DNA from: JAENVU01 sp963801105
Lineage (GTDB): Bacteria > Actinomycetota > Acidimicrobiia > IMCC26256 > JAENVU01
Direction of reading: 5' to 3'
Length of the DNA stretch: 64,000 nucleotides
Assembly: GCA_963801105.1 (NCBI GenBank)
Contig: CAWDDH010000003.1
Location: 186,001 to 250,000, forward strand
A model generated the notes under the pieces. The model was not told where the DNA came from, searched no databases, and saw only the letters and a program-made list of their open reading frames with translations. Of this stretch, positions 17,649 to 26,835 are shown one piece after another. Within the stretch, counting starts at the first letter, position 1. The number at the start of each line of letters is the position of its first letter. Position numbers and translations under genes: made by a program.

Positions 17649-18068
17649 ATGACGATCACCATGTTCATCGACGACTTCGTGCCCGTGCCCCGCAGCCAAC
17701 TGTCCACCAACGCGTGGCTGCTCTCGCACGGCGCGGACCTGGCCCGGGAGGCCGCCGCCCGCGCGGTCTCGGCATCGGAGGTGGCCCTCGGGCCGGCCCG
17801 CAGCCGGGGCGACGCGCTCGTGATCCCGCTGACGTGGTCCGGCCCGGTCGCCGCCGCCTTCCGTCAGATCGCCGGGGACCTCGAGACCGCGGCGCTGGCA
17901 CCCCATGTCACCCACCTCCGGCTGAGCGCCTCGTGCGATCTCACCGTCGCGCCCCCCGGCCTGCGGGCTCAGGAGCTGTCGGCGGCCCGGACCACGAAGC
18001 AGTCGGTTCGCGCGTTCCTGGCCCACCTGGCCCAGGCGGTCGAGCACCGCGCCCTCGTCGGGCGCTGA
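17649..18068 (+). CDS. conserved hypothetical protein
   Basis: 139 aa, not recognised. Soluble, with no signal or membrane segment. A start MTITMFIDDFVPVPRS and regular alternation of helix-like segments suggest a real globular protein. It contains a single Cys in SASCDLTV near residue 98. It directly follows the sensor kinase gene (69-base gap) and has a DosR-like half-site upstream, so a role in the same stress response is possible. No function is proposed. Confidence 0.7.
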   Translation: MTITMFIDDFVPVPRSQLSTNAWLLSHGADLAREAAARAVSASEVALGPARSRGDALVIPLTWSGPVAAAFRQIAGDLETAALAPHVTHLRLSASCDLTVAPPGLRAQELSAARTTKQSVRAFLAHLAQAVEHRALVGR

Positions 18069-18120
18069 CCTCCGACCTGCGCGACCATGCGGAGTGCTTC
18101 CGACCTGCGCCCGGTGCCGC

Positions 18121-19054
18121 GTGCGTACGCGCGCGAGCACGACCCGCATCACTGCCCTCGTGCTCGCCCTCGTCCTGCTCGGCGCCTGCGCCTCCGGCAC
18201 GCCGAGCGCGACCGCCCGCACCGGGACGACCTCGACCCGCCCCGCGCCGGTCGCGGCCGAGCACGTACGGCTCGACCTCGTCGACACGAGCCGCGCGGCG
18301 GTCGACCCGTTCGGTGAGCGGAGCGCGCCGACCGCGCGCGCTCCCCACGGAGCTCTACCTTCCCGCCGGAGCCGGCCGCCACCCGCTCATCGTGTTCGCC
18401 CACGGCTTCGGCGGCGACCCGTCGAAGTTCACCGACCTCTTCACCCATTGGTCCGATGCCGGGTTCGCGGTCGCGGCGCCCAAGTTCCCGGTCACCTCCA
18501 CCGGAGCGGACGGCGCGACCATCGGGCGGAGCACCGACTTCACCGAGCAGCCCGCCGACCTGACGTTCGTGCTCGACCACGTGCTCGCGGGCAAGTACCG
18601 CGAGCGCATCGACGCCCACCGGATCGGCGCGGCCGGCCTCTCGCTGGGCGGCGTCACCACGTGGGGATGGATCGCCGACACGTGCTGTCGCGACCAGCGG
18701 GTCAGCGCCGCGATCGTGATGGACGGCAACCAGTTCGCCTTCCCCGGCGGGCGGTACGTCGACAACCGAGTGCCGGTGCTCGTGTACCACGCCGATCACG
18801 ACCCGGCACTGCCGTTCGCGAACGCCCGGGCCGCGTACGACCATGCGGTCGCCCCCAAGTACTTCGTCACCATCTTCGGCCCGTACCATCCGCAGCCGTT
18901 CGAGGACGAGCCGTCACCACCGGACGACATGGTCAAGGCCTCGAGCACCGACTTCTGGCGTGCGTACCTGCTCGGGGACCGAGCCGCCCGCGCCGACATC
19001 GTGACGAGCGCGACGGTCCCCGACATCAGCACCGCGGAAGCCGTCACCGGTTGA
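18121..19054 (+). CDS. lipoprotein, alpha/beta hydrolase (dienelactone-hydrolase/PAF-AH-like), frameshifted
   Basis: A lipoprotein signal ending LVLLGAC (lipobox) is read from GTG 18121. The enzyme body is read in the next frame from about 18340: HGFGGDPSKF for the oxyanion region, GLSLGG for the nucleophile elbow, YHADHDPAL for the acid and GPYHPQPF for the His. The shift lies in a CG repeat at about 18325-18345, so one protein of about 310 aa is likely after correction. It probably acts on esters outside the membrane. GTG 18094 is an alternative start. Confidence 0.8.
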
Positions 19055-19066
19055 GCGCGGTCGCGG

Positions 19067-20275
19067 TCAGAGGCGGGCGAGCTCCTCGCCGACGACCTCG
19101 ACCATGTACCCGAGGTCGTCGGAGCTCAGCGCATGGTGCGCCGGGAGGCTCAGCGCCCGCTCGGTGATCGCGTCGGCGTACGGGAGGCCGTCGGTCGGCT
19201 CGCGCCGCTCGATGCCCGCGTAGGCCGGGTGACGCAGGATGTTGCCGCTCCAGACCATGAAGCTCGCGACACCGCGTTCGACCAGCGCCCGCTGCAGGGC
19301 GGCGCGGTCGACGCCTTCCCGCAGCAGGAACGGGTAGCGCATCCACGTCGTCTGCGTGTCGGGTTCGGTCCCGGGCCGCTCGAGCAGGTCCTCGTGCTCG
19401 GCCATCAGCTCGTGCAGCCGGTTCCAGTTGTGCCGGCGCCGGGCGTTGTAGTCGGCGAGCTTGTCGAGCTGTACCAGCGCGTACGCCGCGCCGATCTCCG
19501 AGGGCTCGAAGTTGTACCCCACCATCTCGAACTGGAACGTCAGGTCATAGGGCGTCCCGTCAGCGAGCGGGCCGTGGCGATCCCGCTCGCCACGTCGCGA
19601 CCCGAACAGGTACGTCTCCGAGCGCCGGCCCCAGCGCCGGAGCATCAGACAGCGATCCAGGGCGTCGTCGGTGTCCACGCCGACCATCCCGCCGTTGCCC
19701 GCCGCGGTGATCGCGTGACCGCGGGCGAAGCTCGTCACGCTGATGTCGGCCCGCTCACCGGTCCGACGACCGCGCTGCCAGGAGTCGAGCACGTCGCACG
19801 AGTCCTCGATGACGCGGAGGGCGTGCGCGTCGGCGACGGCGCGCACGGCGTCCCAGTCCGGGCAGTTCCCGACCAGGTTCGGCACCAGGATCGCCTTCGT
19901 CCGCGGGCCGACCATCTCCTCGATTCGGCCGGCGTCGACCTGGTAGGTGGTCGGGCGCACGTCGACGAAGACGGGGACGAGGCCGGCCTGGACGATCGGT
20001 GCGAGGTCGGTACCGAAGGTGACTGCGGCGGTGATCACCTCGTCGCCGGGCTCGAGCCCGAGCAACTCGACCGCGAGCTTCAGCGCCGACGACCCGGAGT
20101 TGACCATCACGCCGTGACGCTTCGCGAGCAGCGCAGCCACCGCGGCCTCGCACGCGGCGACGTTCGGGCCGAGGGTCAGGTTCGAGGTGCGCAGGACCTC
20201 GACGACGGCCTCGATCTCCCGGTCGTCGTGCACGGCCCCGGGATCGGGAAGGCGGCGGACGGGTCGGTCGGTCAT
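19067..20275 (-). CDS. DegT/DnrJ/EryC1 fold enzyme with His for Lys, RfbH/ColD-like 3-dehydratase
   Basis: 402-aa type I aminotransferase-fold protein. MVNSGSSALKLAVELL, LEPGDEVITAAVTFGT and VPVFVDV match RfbH (CDP-6-deoxy-hexulose 3-dehydratase), as does VIEDSCDVLDSW, whose Asp holds the cofactor ring N. Where aminotransferases have the PLP-binding Lys, this protein reads SFARGHAIT with His187, as in RfbH, E1 and ColD (His188). Those enzymes use PMP to remove a sugar 3-hydroxyl. Start ATG 20275 has GAGGAG upstream; the open frame extends to GTG 20329. No other deoxysugar genes are nearby. Confidence 0.87.
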   Translation of the reverse strand: MTDRPVRRLPDPGAVHDDREIEAVVEVLRTSNLTLGPNVAACEAAVAALLAKRHGVMVNSGSSALKLAVELLGLEPGDEVITAAVTFGTDLAPIVQAGLVPVFVDVRPTTYQVDAGRIEEMVGPRTKAILVPNLVGNCPDWDAVRAVADAHALRVIEDSCDVLDSWQRGRRTGERADISVTSFARGHAITAAGNGGMVGVDTDDALDRCLMLRRWGRRSETYLFGSRRGERDRHGPLADGTPYDLTFQFEMVGYNFEPSEIGAAYALVQLDKLADYNARRRHNWNRLHELMAEHEDLLERPGTEPDTQTTWMRYPFLLREGVDRAALQRALVERGVASFMVWSGNILRHPAYAGIERREPTDGLPYADAITERALSLPAHHALSSDDLGYMVEVVGEELARL

Positions 20276-20313
20276 CGACAGCTCCTCGGTGGACGCCGCA
20301 GCATGGCGGAACC

Positions 20314-20328
20314 TGCACCCGTGGTGCA
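20314..20328. promoter_or_regulatory. 6-bp inverted repeat in divergent promoter region
   Basis: TGCACC, CGT, GGTGCA: a perfect dyad in the 76-base gap between the dehydratase-like gene and the sulfotransferase gene. A shared operator is a reasonable reading, but nothing else supports it. Confidence 0.4.
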
Positions 20329-20351
20329 CGAAACGACGCTACGGTCCCCGC

Positions 20352-21236
20352 GTGATTCCACGCCAGAGCGACTACCGCACGTTCCTCTACGACAACCGCC
20401 GATGGGACGGCTTCGAGCACCGCCCCGGAGACATCGTCGTCTGCACGCCACCGAAGTGCGGCACCACCTGGACCCAGGCGATCGTCACGGAGCTGGTCCA
20501 CCCCGGCGGATCGCCGGGACCGATCTTCGAGGTCGCGCCCTGGCTCGACGCGCGCTTCGCACCGGTCGAGACCGTGCTGGAACGGCTCGACGCGCAGACC
20601 CACCGCCGGCAGATCAAGACCCACACCCCTGCCGACGGCATCCCGTGGTTCGACGACGTCTCCTACATCGTCGTGGGGCGCGACGGCCGGGACGCCTGTG
20701 TGTCGTTCTTCAACCACATGCGGAACATGCAACCCGAGCTGATCGGACGCCTCATCACCTCGGCCATCGAGGAGGGGCTGCCCATGGAAGGCGGCCCCCC
20801 GCCCGTGGACAACATCCACGACTACTTCGCGTGGTGGCTCGAACTCCGGATCTACTTCGACCACCTGGCGTCGTTCTGGCCCCACCACGACGACGACAAC
20901 GTGCTCTTCGTCCACTTCAACGACCTGAAGGCGGACCTCGACGGACAGATGCGGCACGTCGCCGCGTTCCTCGACATCGGCATCGACGAATCGACGTGGC
21001 CGGCTCACGTCGAGCGGTGCACCTTCGCCGGGATGAAGGCACGACCGGACGAGATCGCCGAGTTCGAGAGCCACTTCGTCGGTGGCGCCGACACGTTCCT
21101 CTACAAGGGGACGAACGGCCGGTGGCGGGACGAGCTCACGACCGGCGAGTTGGCCGAGTACGACCGCGTGGTCGCCGAGACACTCCCGCCGGACTGTGCG
21201 GCGTGGGCCGCGGGTCAGAGCCCGCCGTCGAACTGA
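20352..21236 (+). CDS. sulfotransferase
   Basis: 294-aa PAPS-dependent sulfotransferase of the cytosolic type. The 5'-phosphosulfate loop is PKCGTTWTQ near residue 35, the 3'-phosphate site VGRDGRDACVSFFNH near 109, and a C-terminal GTNGRWRDEL corresponds to the GxxGxWK motif. It would move sulfate to a hydroxyl of a small molecule or lipid. GTG 20352 follows the divergent promoter shared with the dehydratase-like gene. Its 3' end overlaps the convergent hydrolase gene by 22 bases. Confidence 0.9.
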   Translation: MIPRQSDYRTFLYDNRRWDGFEHRPGDIVVCTPPKCGTTWTQAIVTELVHPGGSPGPIFEVAPWLDARFAPVETVLERLDAQTHRRQIKTHTPADGIPWFDDVSYIVVGRDGRDACVSFFNHMRNMQPELIGRLITSAIEEGLPMEGGPPPVDNIHDYFAWWLELRIYFDHLASFWPHHDDDNVLFVHFNDLKADLDGQMRHVAAFLDIGIDESTWPAHVERCTFAGMKARPDEIAEFESHFVGGADTFLYKGTNGRWRDELTTGELAEYDRVVAETLPPDCAAWAAGQSPPSN

Positions 21237-21997
21237 TCGAGCCGGGCTGCGAAGCGCTCGGGATCCACGAGCTGCGGGTAGTGCCCCGTGTCGGGCCACA
21301 CCTCCAGACGGGCGCCGGCGACCCGCGCCGTGAGCCACTCGACGTAGTCGATCCCGGGATCGGATCCGTGAAGCGCGAGGTACGGCACGCGGATCGCGGC
21401 GAGCATCTCGCCGGCCATGGCGTCGAGCACCTCGGCGGGCTCCTCGAGCACCGGCTCCCAGATCCCGAGCACGACGTCCTGCTCCGGACTCGACGTGGCG
21501 TCGAGGCGGGCCCGCTCACCCGGCGGGAGCGGACCGTCGAGCACTGCGAACATCATCGCGATGGCCTGGCGAAAGCTCTCGTCGTCGCCACGGAGCATCG
21601 GCACGAGCGGTTCGAGCGCGGCCTGGAAATCGCCGAGGCGCAGCGCCTGATCCACGTTGACGATCCCACGGGCCGGGAAACCCCCCGCGCCGTAGGCCGT
21701 CACCACCACACCGCCCATCGAGTGTCCGACGAGCACGGGAGCGTCGATCCCGGTCGCCTCGACGACCGCGGCGACGTCGGCAGCGAGGGTCGTCGGATCG
21801 TACGGGGCCCGTCGTTCCGACTCGCCGTGGCCGCGCACGTCCACCCGGACGACCCGCCACGTGTCGACGAGGAACGGCATCACCGGATCCCACATGCGAC
21901 GGGACTCCGTGAGGCCGTGCACGAGCACGAGTGGCCGTCCCCCGCCCTGCTCGTCGTACGCGATCGAGACGCCACCGGGACCAGTCACCGAAGTCAT
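21215..21997 (-). CDS. alpha/beta-fold hydrolase
   Basis: 260-aa hydrolase. HGLTESRRMW is the oxyanion region, VLVGHSMGG near residue 90 the nucleophile Ser, HGSDPGID the acid, and DTGHYPQL near 238 the catalytic His. No signal peptide. The size and motifs fit esterase or C-C hydrolase types; the substrate is unknown. The upstream 89 bases are shared with the divergent M28 peptidase gene. Confidence 0.9.
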   Translation of the reverse strand: MTSVTGPGGVSIAYDEQGGGRPLVLVHGLTESRRMWDPVMPFLVDTWRVVRVDVRGHGESERRAPYDPTTLAADVAAVVEATGIDAPVLVGHSMGGVVVTAYGAGGFPARGIVNVDQALRLGDFQAALEPLVPMLRGDDESFRQAIAMMFAVLDGPLPPGERARLDATSSPEQDVVLGIWEPVLEEPAEVLDAMAGEMLAAIRVPYLALHGSDPGIDYVEWLTARVAGARLEVWPDTGHYPQLVDPERFAARLDQFDGGL

Positions 21998-22086
21998 GCC
22001 GGCAGCGTAGAGGGACCGGGCCGCGCGCCGAACGGGCAGTGCGAATGCCGACCACTACGATGCGGCCCCGATTCCGGGGAGGGGCC

Positions 22087-23250
22087 ATGCAGAGAGTTCG
22101 CCGGTTCGCGATCATCGTGGCGGTCGCGCTCGTCGCCGCCGGGTGCACGCGGGCGCAGATCGATGTTTCGGTCCTCGCCAGCGACACCTTCGCCGGTCGC
22201 AACAACGCGACGCCCGGATCGGTGGCCGCGCAGAACTACGTCATCGCGCAGCTGCGCTACCTCGGCGCGGCGGGGCTGGACACCGCCGGCACGGGCGACG
22301 ACGCGTTCAAGCAACCGTTCACCAGTGGCACGAACATCCTGGGGGTGATCCCCGGCACCGAGCTGCCACAGGAGTACGTGATGGTGGGCGCGCACTACGA
22401 CCATCTCGGCTCGACGTGTCGCAACACCGGACCCGCGGACTCCGTCTGCAACGGCGCAACCGACAACGCGGCCGGTGTCGCCGCGACGCTCGAGATCGGA
22501 CGGACCATCGCCGCACTCCCCGGCGGCCCCCGCCGTTCGGTGATCCTCGCGTTCTGGGATCGCGAGGAGGACGGGCTCCTCGGGTCGCAGTACTACACCC
22601 AGCACCCGATCGTCCCGCTCGCCGGCACGATCGCGTACGTGAACTTCGACATCCAGGGTGCGAACCTGCTGCCGAGCCTCCGCGACTCGAGCTTCGCGGT
22701 CGGCGCGGAGACCGGCGGCGTCCGGCTCGAGGACGCGGTGCAGACCGCGGTCGGCGCGACCCTGCACACTCGTCGCGTGTCCTCGATCTTCGGTCAGGGC
22801 CGCAGCGACTACGTGAACTTCACCGCGGTCGGCGTCCCGAACGTCTTCTTCAGCGACTCGACCGGTCCCTGCTACCACACGGTCGACGACGAGACCACGA
22901 TCGTGGACTGGGACAAGCTGAAGATCCAGACGAGCATCGCCACCCGGCTCACCGAGGATCTCGTCACGGGCACTCCCCCGACGTTCGTGGGCAACGCTCC
23001 TCTGGCGACCTACGACGACGCGGTGCAGCTCGGCGAGGTCGTGCACGAGGCGGAAGCGGATCTCGGCCGGTTCAGCCAGGCGCAGCAGGACCAGCTGACG
23101 ACGTTCCGCGATCAGCTCGACGTGGTGATCGCGGCCGGCCCCGGGCAGTTCGACGACACCGACATCCCACCGTTGCTCTCGGGCGCGGCGACGGCGGTCT
23201 CGATCCTCACCAGCGGCCCGTGCGACGGGTTCCTGGCACCTCGGGGCTAG
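22087..23250 (+). CDS. M28-family zinc aminopeptidase, lipoprotein
   Basis: 387-aa exported zinc peptidase. The lipoprotein signal ends VAAGC near residue 20. Zinc ligands can be read in order: GAHYDHLG (His), GATDNAAG (bridging Asp), DREEDGLLG (catalytic Glu and ligand), YVNFDIQGAN (Asp) and CYHTVDD (His). A C-terminal region of about 90 residues after the catalytic domain has no recognised fold. ATG 22087 has GGGGAGGGG upstream. The stop codon overlaps the stop of the convergent DJ-1-type gene. Confidence 0.9.
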   Translation: MQRVRRFAIIVAVALVAAGCTRAQIDVSVLASDTFAGRNNATPGSVAAQNYVIAQLRYLGAAGLDTAGTGDDAFKQPFTSGTNILGVIPGTELPQEYVMVGAHYDHLGSTCRNTGPADSVCNGATDNAAGVAATLEIGRTIAALPGGPRRSVILAFWDREEDGLLGSQYYTQHPIVPLAGTIAYVNFDIQGANLLPSLRDSSFAVGAETGGVRLEDAVQTAVGATLHTRRVSSIFGQGRSDYVNFTAVGVPNVFFSDSTGPCYHTVDDETTIVDWDKLKIQTSIATRLTEDLVTGTPPTFVGNAPLATYDDAVQLGEVVHEAEADLGRFSQAQQDQLTTFRDQLDVVIAAGPGQFDDTDIPPLLSGAATAVSILTSGPCDGFLAPRG

Positions 23251-23873
23251 GAGCCACCCAGGCTCGCGAGCACCAGCGCGCGCAGGTCGGGCTCGACCTT
23301 CTCCGGGGCGCCGGCGTCGAACGGCGGCTGCGGGTCGTACTCGATCGCGAGCTGGATGGCCCGGGCCATGTCGTCACCGACGAGGCGCGCGACGAGCGTG
23401 AGCCCCATGTCGATCCCGGCGGACACACCCGCGGCGGTGATCACCCTGCCCCGCTCGACGACGCGCTGACCGGTCGGGCACGCGCCGAGCGCGGCGAGCC
23501 GGTCCATCGCGGCCCAGTGTCCGGTCGCGTCCACGCCGTCGAGCACCCCGGCGGCGGCGAGGAACAGCGAGCCGGTGCAGACGCTCGTGGTCCACGTCGT
23601 CGTGGGGTGCACCGCCCTGATCCACCGGACGACCGGGTCGTCGGGGCCCTGCGGCTCGACCATGCCGCCGGGCACCACGATCACGTCGGCGGTCGTGGTC
23701 GCCGCCAGCGTCGCGGCCGCGACGAGCGTGAGCCGACCGGTGTGGTCGGTGACCCGGCCGGCCGTCTCGGCCACGAACGTGACGTCCAGACCGGGGACGT
23801 CGACGAGCGTCTGGAACGGACCGACGATGTCGAGGGCGGTGAAACCGGGATAGAGAGCGAGCGCGATCTGCAT
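23247..23873 (-). CDS. DJ-1/PfpI family protein
   Basis: 208-aa class I glutamine-amidotransferase-like protein, close to isonitrile-hydratase-type members. The nucleophile elbow is SVCTGSLFLAAAGVLDG with Cys near residue 98, followed by ATGHW. The N-terminus MQIALALYPGFTALDIVGPF is typical, so ATG 23873 is chosen; ATG 23882 or the longer frame to 23936 are alternatives. No AraC-type DNA-binding domain follows, so it is the enzyme-like short form. The reaction is uncertain. Confidence 0.85.
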   Translation of the reverse strand: MQIALALYPGFTALDIVGPFQTLVDVPGLDVTFVAETAGRVTDHTGRLTLVAAATLAATTTADVIVVPGGMVEPQGPDDPVVRWIRAVHPTTTWTTSVCTGSLFLAAAGVLDGVDATGHWAAMDRLAALGACPTGQRVVERGRVITAAGVSAGIDMGLTLVARLVGDDMARAIQLAIEYDPQPPFDAGAPEKVEPDLRALVLASLGGS

Positions 23874-23971
23874 GTCCCGCATGGTGACCGAGGGGTCGCA
23901 CGGCCACAAGGACGCGCTGCCCACCACTCCGGCCATCGCCGGGCACGCGCCCGGGGTGATACAAGTCGGTC

Positions 23972-24794
23972 ATGCGCTTCGGACTCGACCTCGCCCAGCA
24001 ACGGATGCCCTGGTCCGAGAACGCCGACCGGGCCCGGTTCGCCGAGTCCCTCGGCTTCGACGGGATCTGGGGGTTCGACCACTTCCAGCCGATGTACGGC
24101 GACGGGCCCGGCGAGTGCTTCGAGGGCATGACCACGCTCGCGGCGTGGAGCGGGATCACCTCCACGACGCGCCTCGGGCTGCTCGTGACCGGCATGACCT
24201 ACCGCCATCCGTCGGTGTTCGCGGCCGAGGCCATCACGATCGACCACGCGTCCGGCGGGCGGCTCGAGCTCAGCTACGGCGCCGCCTGGTTCGATCCCGA
24301 GCACCACGCGCTCGGGATCCCCTTCCCCGAGCTCGGTGCGCGCGTCGACGCCTTCGAGGAGGCCGTGCAGATCGTGCGCGGCCTGCTCACCACCGACGGC
24401 TTCACGTTCGAGGGCGCCCACTTCTCGGTCACCGACGCCACCCTGCGACCCCGCCCGGTGCAGCAGCCGCATCCGCCGATCTGGATCGGCGCGTCCGGCG
24501 AGAAGCGCATGATGCCGATCGCGGCACGCCACGCCGACGTGTGGCACTGCTTCGGACCGCTCGGCGGTGCTGCGCGAGAAGTCGGCGCGCATCTCCGCGC
24601 ACGCCGAGGCCGCGGGCCGGGACCCGGGCACGATCATGCGCGCCGCATCCCTGTCGCTCGAGGACGACGGCGACGCGATCGCCCGTCTCGTCGACGAGTG
24701 GACCGACGCAGGGTTCGAGTACCTCGTCTGCGGCTGGCCGGCCGGCGGGCGCGCTCAGGTCGAGCAGTTCGCGCGGCGGTTCCTCGCCGACTGA
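23972..24794 (+). CDS. LLM-class F420-dependent oxidoreductase, frameshifted
   Basis: Luciferase-like monooxygenase fold (TIM barrel), likely F420- or FMN-dependent. MRFGLDLAQQ, GFDGIWGFDHFQPMYGD and PIWIGASGEKRM are family landmarks. The frame is lost after HCFGPLGG at about 24560 and picked up one frame over in EKSARISAHAEAAGRDPGTI, which ends FARRFLAD at 24794. One base too many near 24555-24570 explains it. The corrected length of about 274 aa is normal. The gene is divergent from the DJ-1-type gene. Confidence 0.83.
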
Positions 24795-24829
24795 CCAATC
24801 GCGCCGTCCCGCGCCCGCGCGCGTCGCGG

Positions 24830-25528
24830 TCAGGGCGCCCTCGACGCGACCGCCCGGACGTGGCGGGCCGCCTCTTCGGCCGCGCGTCTCGCGGCGCGCG
24901 ACGCGTCGCGGCCGAGCCGCACGAGCTGGGGGATCCGGCGCGGATTGCGGAGCATGAATCGGATGGCGGCGGCAGTGTCCGGGCTGCCGTCGGGACGGGC
25001 GAGGGCGAGGACGGCGTCGTCGGGATGGTCCGACACCAGGTCGCTGATCACCCGCACCGCCGACCACGCGACAGCCCGCTCGCCGCAGGCCCGGGCGACC
25101 GCGGCGGTCTCCATGTCGACCGCGAGGACACCGTCGTCGACGAGGCGCTCGACCAGGTCGGCCGTGAGCGCGAAGTCGTCGGACGAGGAGATGACGCCGG
25201 TCGCGTCGGCCAGGGGGGTTGCACGGAAGGACTCCCCCACGCTCCGGTCCACGACGGTCGTCGGGCGCACGAGGGTCCCGACCGTCGATGCGCCGAGCCC
25301 GCCGGCGATGCCCACCACGATCACGTGCTCCGGATCGGTGTCCTCGATGAGCTGCCGCGTCGCCTGCTCGGCGCGCTCGAGGCCCATGCCCGATCGGACG
25401 GCCGCGATGTCTGCGCCACCCACGCGACCGCGGTGGTACCGATCGCCTTCCGCGCGGATGAGGCCCAGCGCTTTGGCCAACGGCGCGAGCTCACTCGGCA
25501 TCGGCGCCACCAACCCCAACCGTCGCAT
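24830..25528 (-). CDS. MTA/SAH-type nucleosidase (PNP/UDP phosphorylase family)
   Basis: 232-aa nucleoside-cleaving enzyme. MRRLGLVAPMPSELAPLAKAL resembles the 5'-methylthioadenosine/S-adenosylhomocysteine nucleosidase N-terminus. VVGIAGGLG and AVDMETAAVARAC (Met-Glu that holds the ribose) match the family, and VRVISDLV supplies the catalytic Asp. The C-terminal 45 residues are Arg/Ala rich. In actinomycetes such proteins may also act on hopanoid precursors, so the exact substrate is open. ATG 25528 with GGGAGGGG upstream; a longer upstream frame was rejected. The 155 bases up to the next gene hold nothing clear. Confidence 0.85.
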   Translation of the reverse strand: MRRLGLVAPMPSELAPLAKALGLIRAEGDRYHRGRVGGADIAAVRSGMGLERAEQATRQLIEDTDPEHVIVVGIAGGLGASTVGTLVRPTTVVDRSVGESFRATPLADATGVISSSDDFALTADLVERLVDDGVLAVDMETAAVARACGERAVAWSAVRVISDLVSDHPDDAVLALARPDGSPDTAAAIRFMLRNPRRIPQLVRLGRDASRAARRAAEEAARHVRAVASRAP

Positions 25529-25683
25529 ATGGATCCCCTCCCGGCCCGGATGGCCACTGGACGTGGGCGACCCGAAGCGGACACCATGCCCGGATGTTCT
25601 CGCGCGGTACTCCTGCGGTGCGCCCACCTGGCCCGGATCCTCGCACCTGCTCGCGCTGCCCGCCCGCCCCGTCGGGGGCCCGC

Positions 25684-26835
25684 GTGGATCTGACGGTCGC
25701 GGCCACCCCGGGGTACTTCGCGTCGATGGGCCTCGAGGCGCGGTACCTGCGCCGGCGCGCCGCCCGGCTCGGCCCCAGCCCCGCCGACTACGAGCGGCGG
25801 GACACCGTGACCAGCCTGACCATGGGGACCTTGAGCCTCGTCGCACCGCTCGTCGCGGCCAAGGTCCTCGGGCCGTTCGTGCCCGGCCGGGGCCGCTACG
25901 GGCGAGCGCTCGTGGCCACCGCCGCGGGTGCGGTCGCCGTCACGTGCGCCGCCGATCTCGTCGCGCGTCGTATCGAGGACACGTCGGCGCCAGAAGAGCC
26001 CCAGGCGCCGCGCGCGGCACGGCGCGGGAGTGCGCGCCGGATGGCGCGCGCGGCACGGCGCGTCGCGGCGGTGAGCGCTCCGGTCGCCGTGGCGGCCGGT
26101 GGCACCGCGATCACCTTGACCTGGGCCTCGCGCCTTCCGATGCAGCGGCTCTGGGAGAAGCGCGTCCTCCCCGACGTCGGGACCGGCCCTCTGGCGCTCG
26201 CCGCCGCGATCCTCGGGTGGGACTTCATCTACTACTGGAACCACCGCTTCATGCACACGAGCCGCTACATGTGGGCGATCCACGTGGTGCACCACTCGAG
26301 CGAGCGATACAACCTCTCGACTGCACTGCGCCAGCCCGTCGCCGACGCGCTCGGCACCTTCGCCCCCTACGGCCTGCTGTGCGCACTCGGCATCCGCCCC
26401 GAGCTCGTCCAGACCGCGCGCGGCGTGAACCTCATCTACCAGTACTGGATCCACACGGACACGATCCGCACGCTCGGACCCTTCGAGCGCGTGTTCAACA
26501 CCGCGTCGCACCACCGCGTCCACCACGGGAGCAACCCCGAGTATCTCGACCGCAACCACGGGAGCATCCTCATCACGTGGGACAAGCTCTTCGGCACGTT
26601 CGAGCCCGAGCGCGCGCCGGTGGTGTACGGGCTGACCAAGAACATCGATTCGTTCAACCCGGTCACGGTGATGGGTCACGAGCACGCGTCCATGCTGCGC
26701 GACGTCTCCCGGGCCACGACCTGGCGGGACCGGCTGTCGTTCGTGCTGCGGGGACCGGGCTGGGCGTACGCGCGCGGCACGCCGAGCGCACCGCGGCCTG
26801 ACCCGAGGGTCGAGCGGGGTCAGACCGTCTCGTAG
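25684..26835 (+). CDS. fatty acid hydroxylase / sterol desaturase family membrane protein
   Basis: 383-aa di-iron membrane oxygenase. The histidine boxes are HRFMH, HVVHH and HHRVHH, spaced as in the family, with several membrane helices before and between them. It would hydroxylate or desaturate a lipid or sterol-like molecule. GTG 25684 is chosen because homologous-looking sequence begins YFASMGLEARYLRRRA just after it; ATG 25594 would add 30 unlikely residues. The 3' end overlaps the convergent monooxygenase gene by 16 bases. Confidence 0.87.
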   Translation: MDLTVAATPGYFASMGLEARYLRRRAARLGPSPADYERRDTVTSLTMGTLSLVAPLVAAKVLGPFVPGRGRYGRALVATAAGAVAVTCAADLVARRIEDTSAPEEPQAPRAARRGSARRMARAARRVAAVSAPVAVAAGGTAITLTWASRLPMQRLWEKRVLPDVGTGPLALAAAILGWDFIYYWNHRFMHTSRYMWAIHVVHHSSERYNLSTALRQPVADALGTFAPYGLLCALGIRPELVQTARGVNLIYQYWIHTDTIRTLGPFERVFNTASHHRVHHGSNPEYLDRNHGSILITWDKLFGTFEPERAPVVYGLTKNIDSFNPVTVMGHEHASMLRDVSRATTWRDRLSFVLRGPGWAYARGTPSAPRPDPRVERGQTVS

